This document shows, in pieces, positions 20,115 to 29,897 of a DNA stretch of 64,000 bases. The DNA comes from Chitinophaga sedimenti (GTDB taxonomy: Bacteria; Bacteroidota; Bacteroidia; Chitinophagales; Chitinophagaceae), in NCBI RefSeq assembly GCF_023156195.1, contig NZ_JAKUKA010000001.1, positions 4,464,001-4,528,000 of the forward strand, written 5' to 3'. The notes beneath the pieces are model-generated. The model saw only the letters and a list, made by a program, of their open reading frames with translations. It had not been told where the DNA came from and did not search any database. Each line of letters begins with the position of its first letter. Position 1 is the stretch's first letter. The position numbers and the translations under genes were made by a program.

Positions 20115-23100
20115 TTAAAAAGAAATTTGTGCGCCGATGTTCACCACTCTTTGCACAGGATATCCCAGTCCGTTACCGCCCATTTCCACATCCCAGAGTT
20201 TAAAACGGCTGAGCGAAAACAGGTTGATACCACTGGCATAGAAACGTGCTTTTTCCACTTTGATACGACGCGTAGTTGCCTGTGGCAGCGTGTAACCCAG
20301 TTCGGCCGTTTTCAGGCGCAGGAAAGCACCATCGCGCATAAACCACGTACTGCTCACCTGGTTATTGTTGATGTTCCGGTTGCTCAGGCGCGGCCAGATG
20401 GCGTACAAATCCCGGTTATCTTCCGACCAGTGATTATCTGCATATACTTTCAACAATGCACGATCGTTTACGAAAGGCGCTGTAGCGGAAGGATTGATCC
20501 AGAACGATTCGCGCGCAAGCCCGGAAGAAGGCCGACATATCGAAGCTTTTATATCCGAGTGAAAAGCCAAATCCATACACTACTTCCGGTGTGGTCGGAT
20601 AACCGATAGCCACCATGTCGCGGGTAGAGATAATGCCATCACCGTTTACATCATGGTACTTGATATCGCCCGCGGTGTATTCGCCAAAGCTCTGTTGTGG
20701 TGAGTTCAGCACTTCTTTGTCATCGGCAAAAAGGCGTTCGGCAATGTAACCACGCACCTGTGATAAAGGATGACCTACCATCGACAGGTATCTTTCATCA
20801 TAGTCAGGCTCTTCGTACACCTCAAATTTGCTGGTAGAATAGGTGAAGTTACCACGCGCCTGAATCCACAGGTGGCGGGAGAAGTTATGGCTGTAATCGA
20901 TCGACAGGTCCATACCCTTACCGCTGGCCTCACCAATGTTCGCTTTCACATCTGAATTGGCCAGCACGCCCATGGTTACAGGAATGGAGGCGCGCGTCAT
21001 GAGGATGTTGCGACGATATTCGCTGTATACATCCAGCAATACGTTGAAGTTATTATTTAACCCGATTTCCAGGCCCCAGTTGGTCTTGGTAGCTGTTTCC
21101 CAGGTGATGTTGTTGTTACCGTAACGATTTACGTTAATACCGGGACGGCTATACGTGTAATCTGTACCAAACGCAGACGAACGGCCATTGTCACTCATAT
21201 TCACATCAGACAGGTAGAAGAAACGGTCTGATGGCGCACCGATCGCATCATTACCTACCAGGCCATACGTATAACGCAGTTTCAGGTTATGTAAGATGTG
21301 CTGGTAAGGCTTCAGGAATTTTTCGTTGGAGATGATCCAGGCGCCGCCCACAGACGGGAAGAAACCAAAGCGTTTATCCTTGTAAAAACGCTCGGAACCA
21401 TTGTAACCAAAATCAAACTCCACGAAGTAACGATTATCGTACGAATACGTATAGCGGCCCGACAAACCAATGTTGCGGTGCGGCAGCGATAACTGCAGCG
21501 AGCCGGCATTTTTGCAGTATCTGGTTATTCATGAGGAATACCAGCATCGCGCTAATGTTATGCTTTTCGCCTATCGTCTTGTTGTAGTTTGCCGTAGTCT
21601 GTATATACGTGGTGGCATTAATATCCTTATTGCCTTCATCGTAGTTCAGATATTCGGTACCGGTATTCGGATTGATCAAGTTGAGCGTGTAGTTGTTCGT
21701 GTACTTATCATACTGCTCCACCTGGTACCAGAAAGGATTGTAGAAGCGGTATACATCAAAGAAAGAAGTGCGGGTGGTATTAAACAACGCATGCAGCGAC
21801 AGCCCTTCTGTGATGAACGACAGGTTCTGCTTCACCTCGAACTGCGCCACGATGTTGGAGCGCGTGTATTCTTTATACCCCTTCACCATATCTGCATATG
21901 GGTTGATATAGTCGCCATTGCCATAGTTGCCGAACATGATATGTTCTGTGTAGGCATGCGCATCATCTTTCGGGAAGTAGGCCGGGAACAACACCGGGTT
22001 GGCAGACATTACGCGGTTGTACATATCGGTACCGCTGGTGAGCGGGCCGGTATAGTCGTCGAACGTGCCGTACAAACGCACACCTACTTCCGTAGATTTG
22101 GTCAGGTTGATGTTTACGTTCGAGCGCAGCGCGTATGTTTTTAAATTGATATTGTTGTTGAAGTTGTTGCGCTTGTCTACTTTTAAAATGCCATTGTCCT
22201 GGTTGAGCGTACCGGCCAGGTAGTAGCGGGCAATTTTACCGCCACCGGATACATTGAAGTTGGCGCGCTGGTTATTGGTATGTGTTTTAAACAGCTCCTC
22301 GCGCCAGTTGGTGGCCGGGTATACATACTTGTTGGTGCCGGCAATCGTATTATCGATCTTAGCCTCGGAATAAGGCAGTTTACCCAGCGGATCGCGGGTC
22401 AGTACCGCTTCGTTACCCAGGCGCATATAAGTGATCGGATCGGCGAGCTCCACGTTCCTGGTGGGGGCAGAGTAGGAATTTTCCAAACGCACGGAAACGC
22501 GCGCCTTGCCTTCCACACCCTCTTTCGTGGTAACGAGAATTACGCCGTTGGCACCCCGCGCGCCGTATAAAGCGGTGGATGTGGCATCTTTCAAAATAGA
22601 AAAGCTGGCGATATCATCCACCTGCATGCGTGCAAGGTCGGTAGTTGTTAATTCGATACCATCGATCAGGATCAGCGGATCTTTTTTATAACCAAAGGTG
22701 GTTACCCCGCGAATGAAGAAATCTGCGTTATCCGCACCCGGCTCGCCGCTACGCTGGTAGGCGATTACGCCGGCCATACGGCCTGCCAGTGCTGTGGTCA
22801 GGTTACTGGAGGGCACTTTTAACTCTTTCGGGTTGATGGTGGTTACAGCCCCTACTACTTCTTTTTTCTTCTGTTTACCAAAACCTACGATCACGGTCTC
22901 GTCCAGCTGGTTGCTGGCCACGCCCAGCTGCACATTGATGACATCGCGGCCATTTACCGCAATTTCCTGTCTGTCGTAACCGATCATACTGAACACAAGT
23001 GCACTGGCGCCTTCCGGCAAATCCAGCAGCACGTACTTGCCATTCAGGTCCGTGGTGGTACCTACGCTTGGTTTTTCTTTTACGGCGATGGTAACACCGG

Positions 23101-23539
23101 GTAAAGGTGAACCCAATGTATCCGTTACAATGCCGCGCACGTCTTTCCGCACGATCCTGGCCACCACTTCATCACCCCGGGTGGTAATGGCAATGAGGTT
23201 CCCGTCGAGCAGTTTATACTGCAAATCGGCCAGTGGCAGCACTCTTTCGAGTACGGCAAACACGTTTTCCTCCTTCACGCGCAAATCCACCTTTTTATCG
23301 GGTTGCAGTTTGCGTTCACTGAACAGGAAGTGATATTTTGTTTGTGCTTCAATAGCCATCAGTACTTTCCGGATATCGGCTTCGCGCAAGTCCATGGTGA
23401 CTTTATCCTGCGAATGCACAGACGCGGAAAGGTGAAGGAAGGAAACAAGAATAAATACAAATGTCAGTTTCATAACGACAAGTACCTTTAGCAGCACATG
23501 CGGCGGTCCGAAAGCATGCACCAGATGCTTTTTTTTCAT
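20115..23539 (-). CDS. SusC/RagA TonB-dependent transporter 1 with STN domain (frameshifted)
   Basis: Outer-membrane transporter of about 1140 residues. Order of parts: signal peptide (FVFILVSFLHLSASVHS), an STN domain (about 50-120, DLREADIRKVLMAIEAQTKY) that contacts the FecR anti-sigma factor, a carboxypeptidase-regulatory-like domain (about 132-205, GVTIAVKEKPSVGTTTDLNG), the plug (DETVIVGFGKQKKK; IRGVTTFGYKKDPLILIDG; ALYGARGANGVILVTTK), then the 22-strand barrel ending in QRVVNIGAQISF. Breaks occur at the T run 21509-21513 (one extra) and near 20520-20522 (one extra). The STN domain and the upstream sigma/anti-sigma pair indicate substrate-induced transcription of the locus. Confidence 0.94.
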
Positions 23540-23615
23540 AACTTACGTAGAATTAGTAGTAAACAATAGGAAGCCGCGGTCGCTCAAAACTAAGGCCTCC
23601 TTACATGCTGATTGA

Positions 23616-23650
23616 ACGGGGAATGCTGTCAACATTTCCCGTTTTTTTTA
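23616..23650 (+). terminator. Hairpin plus T8 between FecR and SusC genes, on the strand opposite to the operon
   Basis: ACGGGGAATG (23616-23625) pairs with CATTTCCCGT (23633-23642; one G-T pair) and runs straight into eight T's on the + strand. The surrounding genes are on the minus strand, where the same hairpin lacks a T tract. It would stop antisense transcription entering from the SusC side, or act as an attenuator between regulators and transporter. Confidence 0.6.
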
Positions 23651-23680
23651 TTTTGGTTGTTTTATTACGATCAGTTTTTG

Positions 23681-24711
23681 TTAGTAAATAATGATTGCGT
23701 CCTCTTCCTGCCGATAGTTAAATGACTCGGTAATCTGCAGGGCTTCTAATGCCTGCGACAATGTTTCTTTTTAAATATGCCGGTGAACCTCAGTTGTTCC
23801 AGCGTTCTATCGTCAAAACGAATGGTGACGTTGTACCATCGTTCCATGCGCGTGGCCAATGTGGCAAAGGTTTCGTCGCGGAACAGCAGTTTATTGTCTA
23901 CCCAGGCGGTTTCTATGATGGCGCTGTCTTCCAGCGGATAATATGTAGGTGCGGAGATCAGCGGTTTGTCCGGTTGTTGTACCACGCTGCTGTCGCCAGC
24001 CGGTAATACCAGCTTCTCCGAAGGTTTCAGGCGGATTTTTTTATCTGGTTGTGCATTGAGCGTTACTTCCACTTCGCCGCTGATGAGCGTTGCTTCATAG
24101 GCGCCGTCGCCGGGATAGGATTTTATATTGAAACTTGTACCCAGTACGTGTACGAGCATACGGTCGGTATGCACTACGAATGGCCGCTGCGCATCATGCG
24201 CTACATCGAAGTAGGCTTCGCCGCTGAGATACACATCGCGGCTGTTTTCGGCAAATTTCGCGGGGTATTTGATTTCGCTGTCGGCATTGAGCCATACGGT
24301 GGTACCGTCGGCCAGTTTAATGAGAGAGCGGGTACCACGTTTATTGCGTTCAGTGCGGAGCTGATCGCTGGTATGGTTGTATTCCAGCAGCATCCAGGCG
24401 GTACCGGCAATAAGAATAACAGCGGCGGCGATTTTTAAAAAGGGACCGAGCCAGCGTCGTTTGGGAGCGGGTGTTTCCCAGTCGTTGGCGGCGCGCAGTT
24501 GTGCGGCCAGGCGTTCGAAGGCACGGGAGGTGTGAACGGGATCTTCCCCGGCTTCCTGGTTTTTCCAGAAGCGTTGCATCAGCTCCTGTCCCTTAGCCAG
24601 GCGAGGATCGGCCTTCAGCAAGGCTTCCAGCTCAAGGAGTTCATCCGTGGAAAGATCGCCGGAAAGCTTTTTAGATAACAGCCATATGTACCGTTCGGTG
24701 TGCATGTGCAT
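23681..24711 (-). CDS. FecR-type anti-sigma factor 1 (frameshifted)
   Basis: Inner-membrane regulator coupling the SusC STN domain to the ECF sigma factor. A cytoplasmic N-terminal domain (about 90 residues) is followed by a transmembrane helix (FLKIAAAVILIAGTAWMLL), the periplasmic FecR domain (IKLADGTTVWLNADS; VYLSGEAYFDVAHD; VHVLGTSFNIKSY) and a C-terminal DUF4974/STN-like domain. I prefer the start at 24711 (MHMHTERYIWLL). A break at the T run 23768-23772, one base short, cuts off the last 25-30 residues; when repaired the protein ends at 23681. It begins about 60 bp after the sigma factor stop. Confidence 0.9.
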
Positions 24712-24772
24712 AACGTGGAATTCGCGCTTATATATACAAGACACCGAAACGGAACGAACTTACGTATCCGTT

Positions 24773-25444
24773 CTAAAAAAAAATCTCAGGAAGCAGGACG
24801 GCGAGCAGACCGGCAACGGTTAGCGGATCGACAGAGCGGGTTTTTTCTCGGGAAGTGGAAAGGTAAGGTTCGAGAATGATTTGTAACTGCTTAACCGCCT
24901 GGAACAGTTGCGTTTCCACCGTGCGGTGGGAGATTTGCAGGATTTCGGCCACTTCTTTGGGCTTAAAGCCCTCTTCTTTTATTAAACGGAAGATGACGCG
25001 CCGCCTGGCAGGCAGCATTTCCACGGCTTCGTCGAGGCGCAGCAGCAGTTCGCGCCACTCGGTAGCGGTGCAGGGATCAAAGGTGTTGACGATATGGGCT
25101 TCGCCGGCTTCATCGGCCGGCACGATGTGGTAATTGGAAAACTGTCGCAGGTGGTTCAGCGACTGGTTGCGCACAGCGGTAAATAAATACTTGTCGATCT
25201 GGGCCACTTCAGCAAATTGCTGCCTGCCCGTCCACAGTTTCATAAACACGTCGGATACGACTTCTTCGGCCGCCTCGGTACTTTGCAGGTACTCGGCGGC
25301 GAACTTTACCAGTCGTGCATAGCACAACGTAAACAACTCCTCAAACGCTTTCTGGTCGCTTTGAGTACAGATGTTCTGCCATAAGGTAGAGAGATGGGCT
25401 TTATCAGTTTTCATCCGGGAAAATTGCTTTCGGTTCATTAGCAC
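24773..25444 (-). CDS. ECF RNA polymerase sigma factor 1
   Basis: Up to 223 residues, intact; a start at 25414 (MKTDKAHLSTLW) fits family length better. Region 2 contains AFEELFTLCYARLVKFAAEY and SDVFMKLW; region 4 contains LPARRRVIFRLIKEEGFKPKEVAEILQ, a helix-turn-helix, followed by ISHRTVETQL. This is the Bacteroidota FecI-like group that pairs with FecR proteins. It heads the first SusCD locus and should activate it when the cognate ligand is bound by the transporter. Confidence 0.92.
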   Translation of the reverse strand: MLMNRKQFSRMKTDKAHLSTLWQNICTQSDQKAFEELFTLCYARLVKFAAEYLQSTEAAEEVVSDVFMKLWTGRQQFAEVAQIDKYLFTAVRNQSLNHLRQFSNYHIVPADEAGEAHIVNTFDPCTATEWRELLLRLDEAVEMLPARRRVIFRLIKEEGFKPKEVAEILQISHRTVETQLFQAVKQLQIILEPYLSTSREKTRSVDPLTVAGLLAVLLPEIFF

Positions 25445-25499
25445 ACTCAGGGCCAGGCAATCACTACAGCCAATCTTTTTATCACGTGAAATTCGTACC

Positions 25500-25527
25500 C
25501 AAAGTAATTTTTAATATTTGATTTCAA
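25500..25527 (-). promoter_or_regulatory. Possible promoter of the first sigma/FecR/SusCD locus
   Basis: Reading the minus strand, TTG at 25527-25525 is followed after 17 bp by TTACTTTG at 25507-25500, close to TAnnTTTG. The spacer is slightly short. The predicted start lies about 50-80 bp before the sigma factor gene. Confidence 0.4.
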
Positions 25528-25625
25528 TGCGGCGCAAAATTTTTGCAGGGGAAGAGGGAAAAGAAAGTACAAGCGTGCGACGCAACGGCAGACTGGTAGC
25601 GATTTTGCGCTGACCTCCCAGCAAT

Positions 25626-25655
25626 AAAAAACCCGGCTAAAAATGCCGGGCTTTC
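25626..25655 (-). terminator. Rho-independent terminator of the GT39-like gene
   Basis: On the minus strand AAGCCCGGC, a short loop and GCCGGGT followed by six T's form a standard terminator immediately after the stop at 25657. Confidence 0.88.
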
Positions 25656-25656
25656 G

Positions 25657-27335
25657 TTATGGTACGGTGATCCTGATCGTTTGACTGTTGTGCGTGGGCG
25701 GTAACCCCGGCACGTACACGCAGTATTTTAAGCGGTAACTCCCGGGCGTTTCGGGCGCTTTCACCTGTATGTCTACCGAGTCGCGTGTAAGCGCCTGCTC
25801 GAGCGAGAGACTGGTGCGCACGGTATCGAAATACTTTTCGGGCCCCATGATAGCGTACCCGAGCATGGCCGGACGCTCAGCCGGGAAAGGCAACGCCACC
25901 CGGTAGTCGGACTGCCAGCCAAGGCGGAACTGCAGCTGCTGGCCGGGCCTAGCGGTTACTTTGGTTTCCGCCTGCGCAAACTGCACCAGCGAGTATGACA
26001 CGTACGGTGCAAAATCTTCGAAGTAGATTTTCCCCTTCGCGCTTTCGAAACTGTCTTTCGGCTGCTGGAAGTACGGACGGCTGCCGCCCGCCAGCAACAC
26101 CGGTTTGTTCCAGATCGGCTCTTCGAGGTGCCAGTAATTATATTGGCTGCGTCGGTTGTTCACGCTGTTAAGGCTGTACGCCTCGCCGCCGGCGTAAAAC
26201 ATGTATTTGGAAGGCGCCTGATAACTGTTCAGGAACACCACGGGTTTATCGCCCGCCTGCTTTTTTATCGCCTGCGCCCATTCGGTATTATAATGCAGCT
26301 CGGGCCGCACGTGCACATCGGGCATAAAATCCCATATCATATATATACGGGTGGCCAGCACCAGGAGCAGCGAAATGGGCAATGTATATAGGAGCGGTTT
26401 CAGGCTAAGGCGGTTACGGATAATGGACTGGTGCGCCAGGATTACGAGCGGCGTAAAGACCATCACCGTCCAGTTAGCCTCTACGCGGCCTTTGGCGGTG
26501 CTAATAAGGAAAAACACCAATACGCCGGTAAGACAGAACTTCAGCGTGCGCTCAAACGTGCGCTGCACGGGGCTGCTGAACGCATAATATAATAACAGCC
26601 AGCCCATGAGCGGACCAAACATTAATACCTGCCCGACAATGTACTCCACGGTGAAGTTCAGCTGGTAGGTATCCGCGTTCCGTTCCACCAAATGATATTG
26701 CAGCGAAGGGAAGTGATGCGTGTACTGCCAGTAAATATGCGGCAGGAACAGGATAGTAGTGATGATGCAGGCGATGTAGTACTTGGTTACTTTCAGCAGG
26801 CTCACGTTACTCAGCACGGTGAAGAATACCAGTAATATGCCATGGTACTTACTGTAGAACATCAGCGCCATGCTGAGGCCCAGCAGGAAAGTGTTTTGCC
26901 AGTCCTGTTTCTCAAGAAAGTTTTTATAGATGCGGAAGTACAGTGTGGCGAAGAAGATCAGCGGCACATCTGGCACGGCGAGCATGCCACCCAGCTGCAT
27001 TGCCCCCATGGCGCCCATAATAAGGTAGAATACGCGGTTGTTTTTAGGCCGCAGCATATCGTCTACCAGCATGAGGGTGAGCACGTTGAGGATCACCATG
27101 CCAATCCGTACACCGAGTTCGTTATGAAACACGGAATACCCCAGCTTGATAAGCAGCGCGATCATTGGCGGGTGATCAAAGTAGCCCCAGCTGAGGTGAT
27201 TGCTGTACACCCAGTAGTAAGCTTCATCGTCCATCAGGCCTGTAAACAGTGCCTGCACAACGCCGAGGGCGAACCACAAAAAGTAAAAAAGCTTTTATAC
27301 TTATCCCGTCTGATATAACTAGCGAAGGTCGACAT
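25657..27335 (-). CDS. GT39/ArnT-like polytopic glycosyltransferase
   Basis: About 560 residues. The N-terminal half has many transmembrane helices with the GT-C signature MDDEAYYWVYSNHLSWGYFDHPP (Asp-rich first loop, cf. PMT/ArnT) and a C-terminal non-membrane domain of roughly 200 residues. Such enzymes transfer a sugar from a polyprenyl-phosphate donor on the periplasmic side. The reading frame is continuous from 27279, but I place the start at 27335 (MSTFASYIRRDKYKSFF): adding one base to the A run 27285-27290 joins this N-terminus to the rest and restores the first helix. nagA lies 19 bp upstream on the same strand. Confidence 0.85.
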
Positions 27336-27354
27336 AAGGGGCGAAGTTATGAAA

Positions 27355-28455
27355 TCAGTGGGGCAGTATCAATTGTTTCAGGGCGAGTTGCTCGTCCAGC
27401 ACCACGAAGGCGGCCTCGTAACCGGGAGCAATTACGCCCAGTGGCGTTTCGCGCTGCAACAGGCGGGCGGGGATCTCCGAAGCCATGCGTAATGCCTCCG
27501 GCAGGTCGATGCCCACTTTCTCACACAGTTCTGCACCGCTTTGAGCATGGTGAGGCAGGAGCCAGACAGGATGCCGTCCTGCGTTACGAAACGGTCGGGC
27601 TGACGAATATATTTGTAAGCACCTTCGAGATTTTCCTCTACCGCGTCGGTGATGAGGAACAGGCGTTCGCCCATTACCTTTTTGGCGATGCGGATGGCGT
27701 TAAAGTCTACGTGTACCCCATCGGCCACAATGCTGGCCAGCACTTTCGGATGATCGAAAATAGCGCCTACCATGCCTGGTTCGCGGTGCTGGAAACCCGA
27801 CATGGCGTTAAACAGGTGTGTGGCCGCCGGGATGCCCGCTTCGAAAGCTGCGTAGCCTTCGGGATAAGTGGCATTGCTATGTCCGGCAGAAACAATGATG
27901 CCCGCGTACATCAACCTTTTTACCAGTTGCTGATCGCAGCGTTCCGGGGCCAGGGTCATCATTTTTACGATGCCGCTGCCCTCTTCGAGTATCCAGTCGA
28001 TATCGGCGGCGGTGGGTATTTTAATATGTTCTTCTGCGTGAGCGCCTTTTTGATGGGGTTCATGAAAGGGCCTTCGAGATGGAGCCCCAGTAACCCCTGC
28101 CCGCCGGCCTCCCAGTAAGCTTTTACCGCATGGATAGCGCTGCGCATCAGTTCGGCGGAACTGGTGGGCACGGTGGCCATGAAGTAGGCGGCGCCGCCGC
28201 TCTTGCAGTATTCGTACAGGCTGGTAAGCGATGATATACTGGGGTGTACGGAAAATAGTTCGCCGTTGCCTCCATAAACCTGCATATCAATAAAAGCAGG
28301 CGCGATAATGTTGCCCTGAAGATCGGTGGTATCTTCCACACCGGCTTCGGCATCGGGCAGGATGTTAACGATTTTTCCGTTCCTGGTAAGGATGGTATGT
28401 CCTTTCAGCCAGCCGCCGGGGTGGCGATGGTTCCGTTTGTGTAGGCTTTCAGCAT
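27355..28455 (-). CDS. nagA: N-acetylglucosamine-6-phosphate deacetylase (frameshifted)
   Basis: Removes acetate from GlcNAc-6-phosphate in amino-sugar catabolism and cell-wall recycling. Amidohydrolase motifs in order: APAFIDMQVYGGNG, LGLHLEGPFMNP, SAGHSNATYPEG, THLFNAMSGFQHREPG, DGVHVDFNAI and ITDAVEE. Repaired length is about 367 residues. Three breaks, each fixed by one added base: the G run 28418-28421, the T run 28047-28051 and near 27531. The correct start is 28455 (MLKAYTNGTI). The stop lies 19 bp before the GT39-like start. Confidence 0.92.
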
Positions 28456-28473
28456 AATTATAGTACGATGAAA

Positions 28474-28500
28474 CAGGGCCGGCCTCCTGGGCCAGCCCTG
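28474..28500 (-). terminator. Terminator after the omega-amidase gene
   Basis: Minus-strand stem CAGGGCTGGCC / GGCCGGCCCTG with a CAGGA loop, followed by TTTC. Position just past the stop at 28507 supports the call. Confidence 0.72.
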
Positions 28501-28506
28501 CTGTAT

Positions 28507-29297
28507 TTAAAGTATCATGAATTTATCGGCGTCTTTCAGGAAGGGTAGTCGTCCCCTTACTTCGTCGAGGTGCTGGCGCGATAACGTATACGTAAACACG
28601 TCTTCGTCGTGCTCTTTGCGGTAAACGATTTCGCCCAACGGATCAATGAGGCTGCTGTCGCCGCTGTGGTAGATGTTATTGCCATCATTACCAACACGGT
28701 TTACGCCGATAACGTAACACTGGTTTTCAATGGCGCGTGCGTGCAGCAGCGTTTTCCAATGCACGTTGCGGCGCTCGGGCCAGTTGGCTACGTTGATCAG
28801 CACATCATATTCCGGTGCACCGTCGCCATTGATCGCGTTGCGCGCCCACACGGGGAAGCGCAGGTCGTAACACACGGCGAGATTAATTTTCCAGCCTTTC
28901 ACCGAAGCGATGAGGCGTTTTTCGCCGGCCGTATAGTGGTTGTGTTCATCTGCAAAAGCAAAAAGATGACGTTTATCGTAAGTGCCATACACGCCGTTGG
29001 GCTGCATCCAGATCATGCGGTTCAGTATTCCCCGTTTTCTTCGATGATGAGGCTGCCCACGACGATGGCGTTCTTTTCCTTCGCCTTTCGTTTCATCCAG
29101 TTAACGGCATTGCCATCCATAGTTTCGGCGAGCTTTTCGGGCTGCATGCTGAAACCGGTGCTGAACATTTCCGGCAGAATAATTACCTCGGTACGTTCTT
29201 TAATGGCATCAATTTTCGCATCGAACATCGCCAGGTTGGCGGCTTTATCTTCCCACTGGAGATTGGCCTGAATAAGACTTACGGTAAGATCGGACAT
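28507..29297 (-). CDS. Nitrilase-superfamily omega-amidase (YafV-like, frameshifted)
   Basis: Carbon-nitrogen hydrolase of about 264 residues that probably hydrolyses 2-oxoglutaramate-type amides (damage repair/transamination product removal). The Glu-Lys-Cys triad is visible: ILPEMFSTGF, YDKRHLF and AVCYDLRFPVW. LINVANWPERR and IGVNRVGNDG are family segments. I place the start at 29297 (MSDLTVSLIQANLQW). A break near 29023 needs one base to link EENGEY to NRMIWMQPNG. It appears to be a single-gene unit. Confidence 0.9.
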
Positions 29298-29300
29298 ATG

Positions 29301-29444
29301 TTTCCCGTTGTTTTGCGGGTATACCAACAAAATTACGGAGGAGTGGGTTAGAAAATTTTAAATAATTATGGAATTATGGGGAAGATTTTGCGATTTGATT
29401 AATTATTGGCGGATAATCACTTAAGCGAAGACCGTATGCGCCAG
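29301..29444. other. Short AT-rich intergenic gap
   Basis: Between recX (3' end) and the omega-amidase start. I see no gene and no clear terminator for recX; the region presumably carries the omega-amidase promoter. Confidence 0.3.
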
Positions 29445-29897
29445 CTACTTCGCCAATTTGTCCACTACCTCCCTGATCAATTCCTGCTCAAATCCCCGCT
29501 GCAATAAAAACTGCATCGTTTTATACTGCCGCTTCAGATACTGCTCGCTCTTCAAACTCTCATATTTCTTCTCCGCCAGTTTGTTCAGCACGGCCATATA
29601 ATCCTCGTCGTCAATTTCCGTCATCGCTTTTTTGATGCAATAGGCGGATACCTGGCGCATTTTCAGTTCCTGCATAATCTTTCTCCGGCCCCACTGCTTC
29701 ATGCGGAATTTGCCGCCGGCAAAGGCGCGGGCAAATCTTTCTTCATTCAGAAAGTTTTCCTCCACCAGTTGTGCAATCAGCTGATCGATGGATTCGCCCC
29801 TGAGGCCCAGCTCAAAACATTTGGAGCGCACCTCGGTGTGGGCGCGCTCCTGGTAGGCACAGTAATGCCTTAATTTCTGTAATTCCTGCTCGTGCAT
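29445..29897 (-). CDS. recX: Regulatory protein RecX
   Basis: 150 residues, intact. Three-helix-repeat RecX family signatures are present: LRGESIDQLIAQLVEENFLNEERFARAF and KFRMKQWGRRKIMQEL, with a C-terminal repeat around LKRQYKTMQFLLQRGF. RecX inhibits RecA filament extension. Its ATG overlaps the helicase stop by one base (TAATG), so it is translationally coupled to the UvrD/PcrA-type helicase, a sensible partner since both act on recombination intermediates. Confidence 0.9.
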   Translation of the reverse strand: MHEQELQKLRHYCAYQERAHTEVRSKCFELGLRGESIDQLIAQLVEENFLNEERFARAFAGGKFRMKQWGRRKIMQELKMRQVSAYCIKKAMTEIDDEDYMAVLNKLAEKKYESLKSEQYLKRQYKTMQFLLQRGFEQELIREVVDKLAK

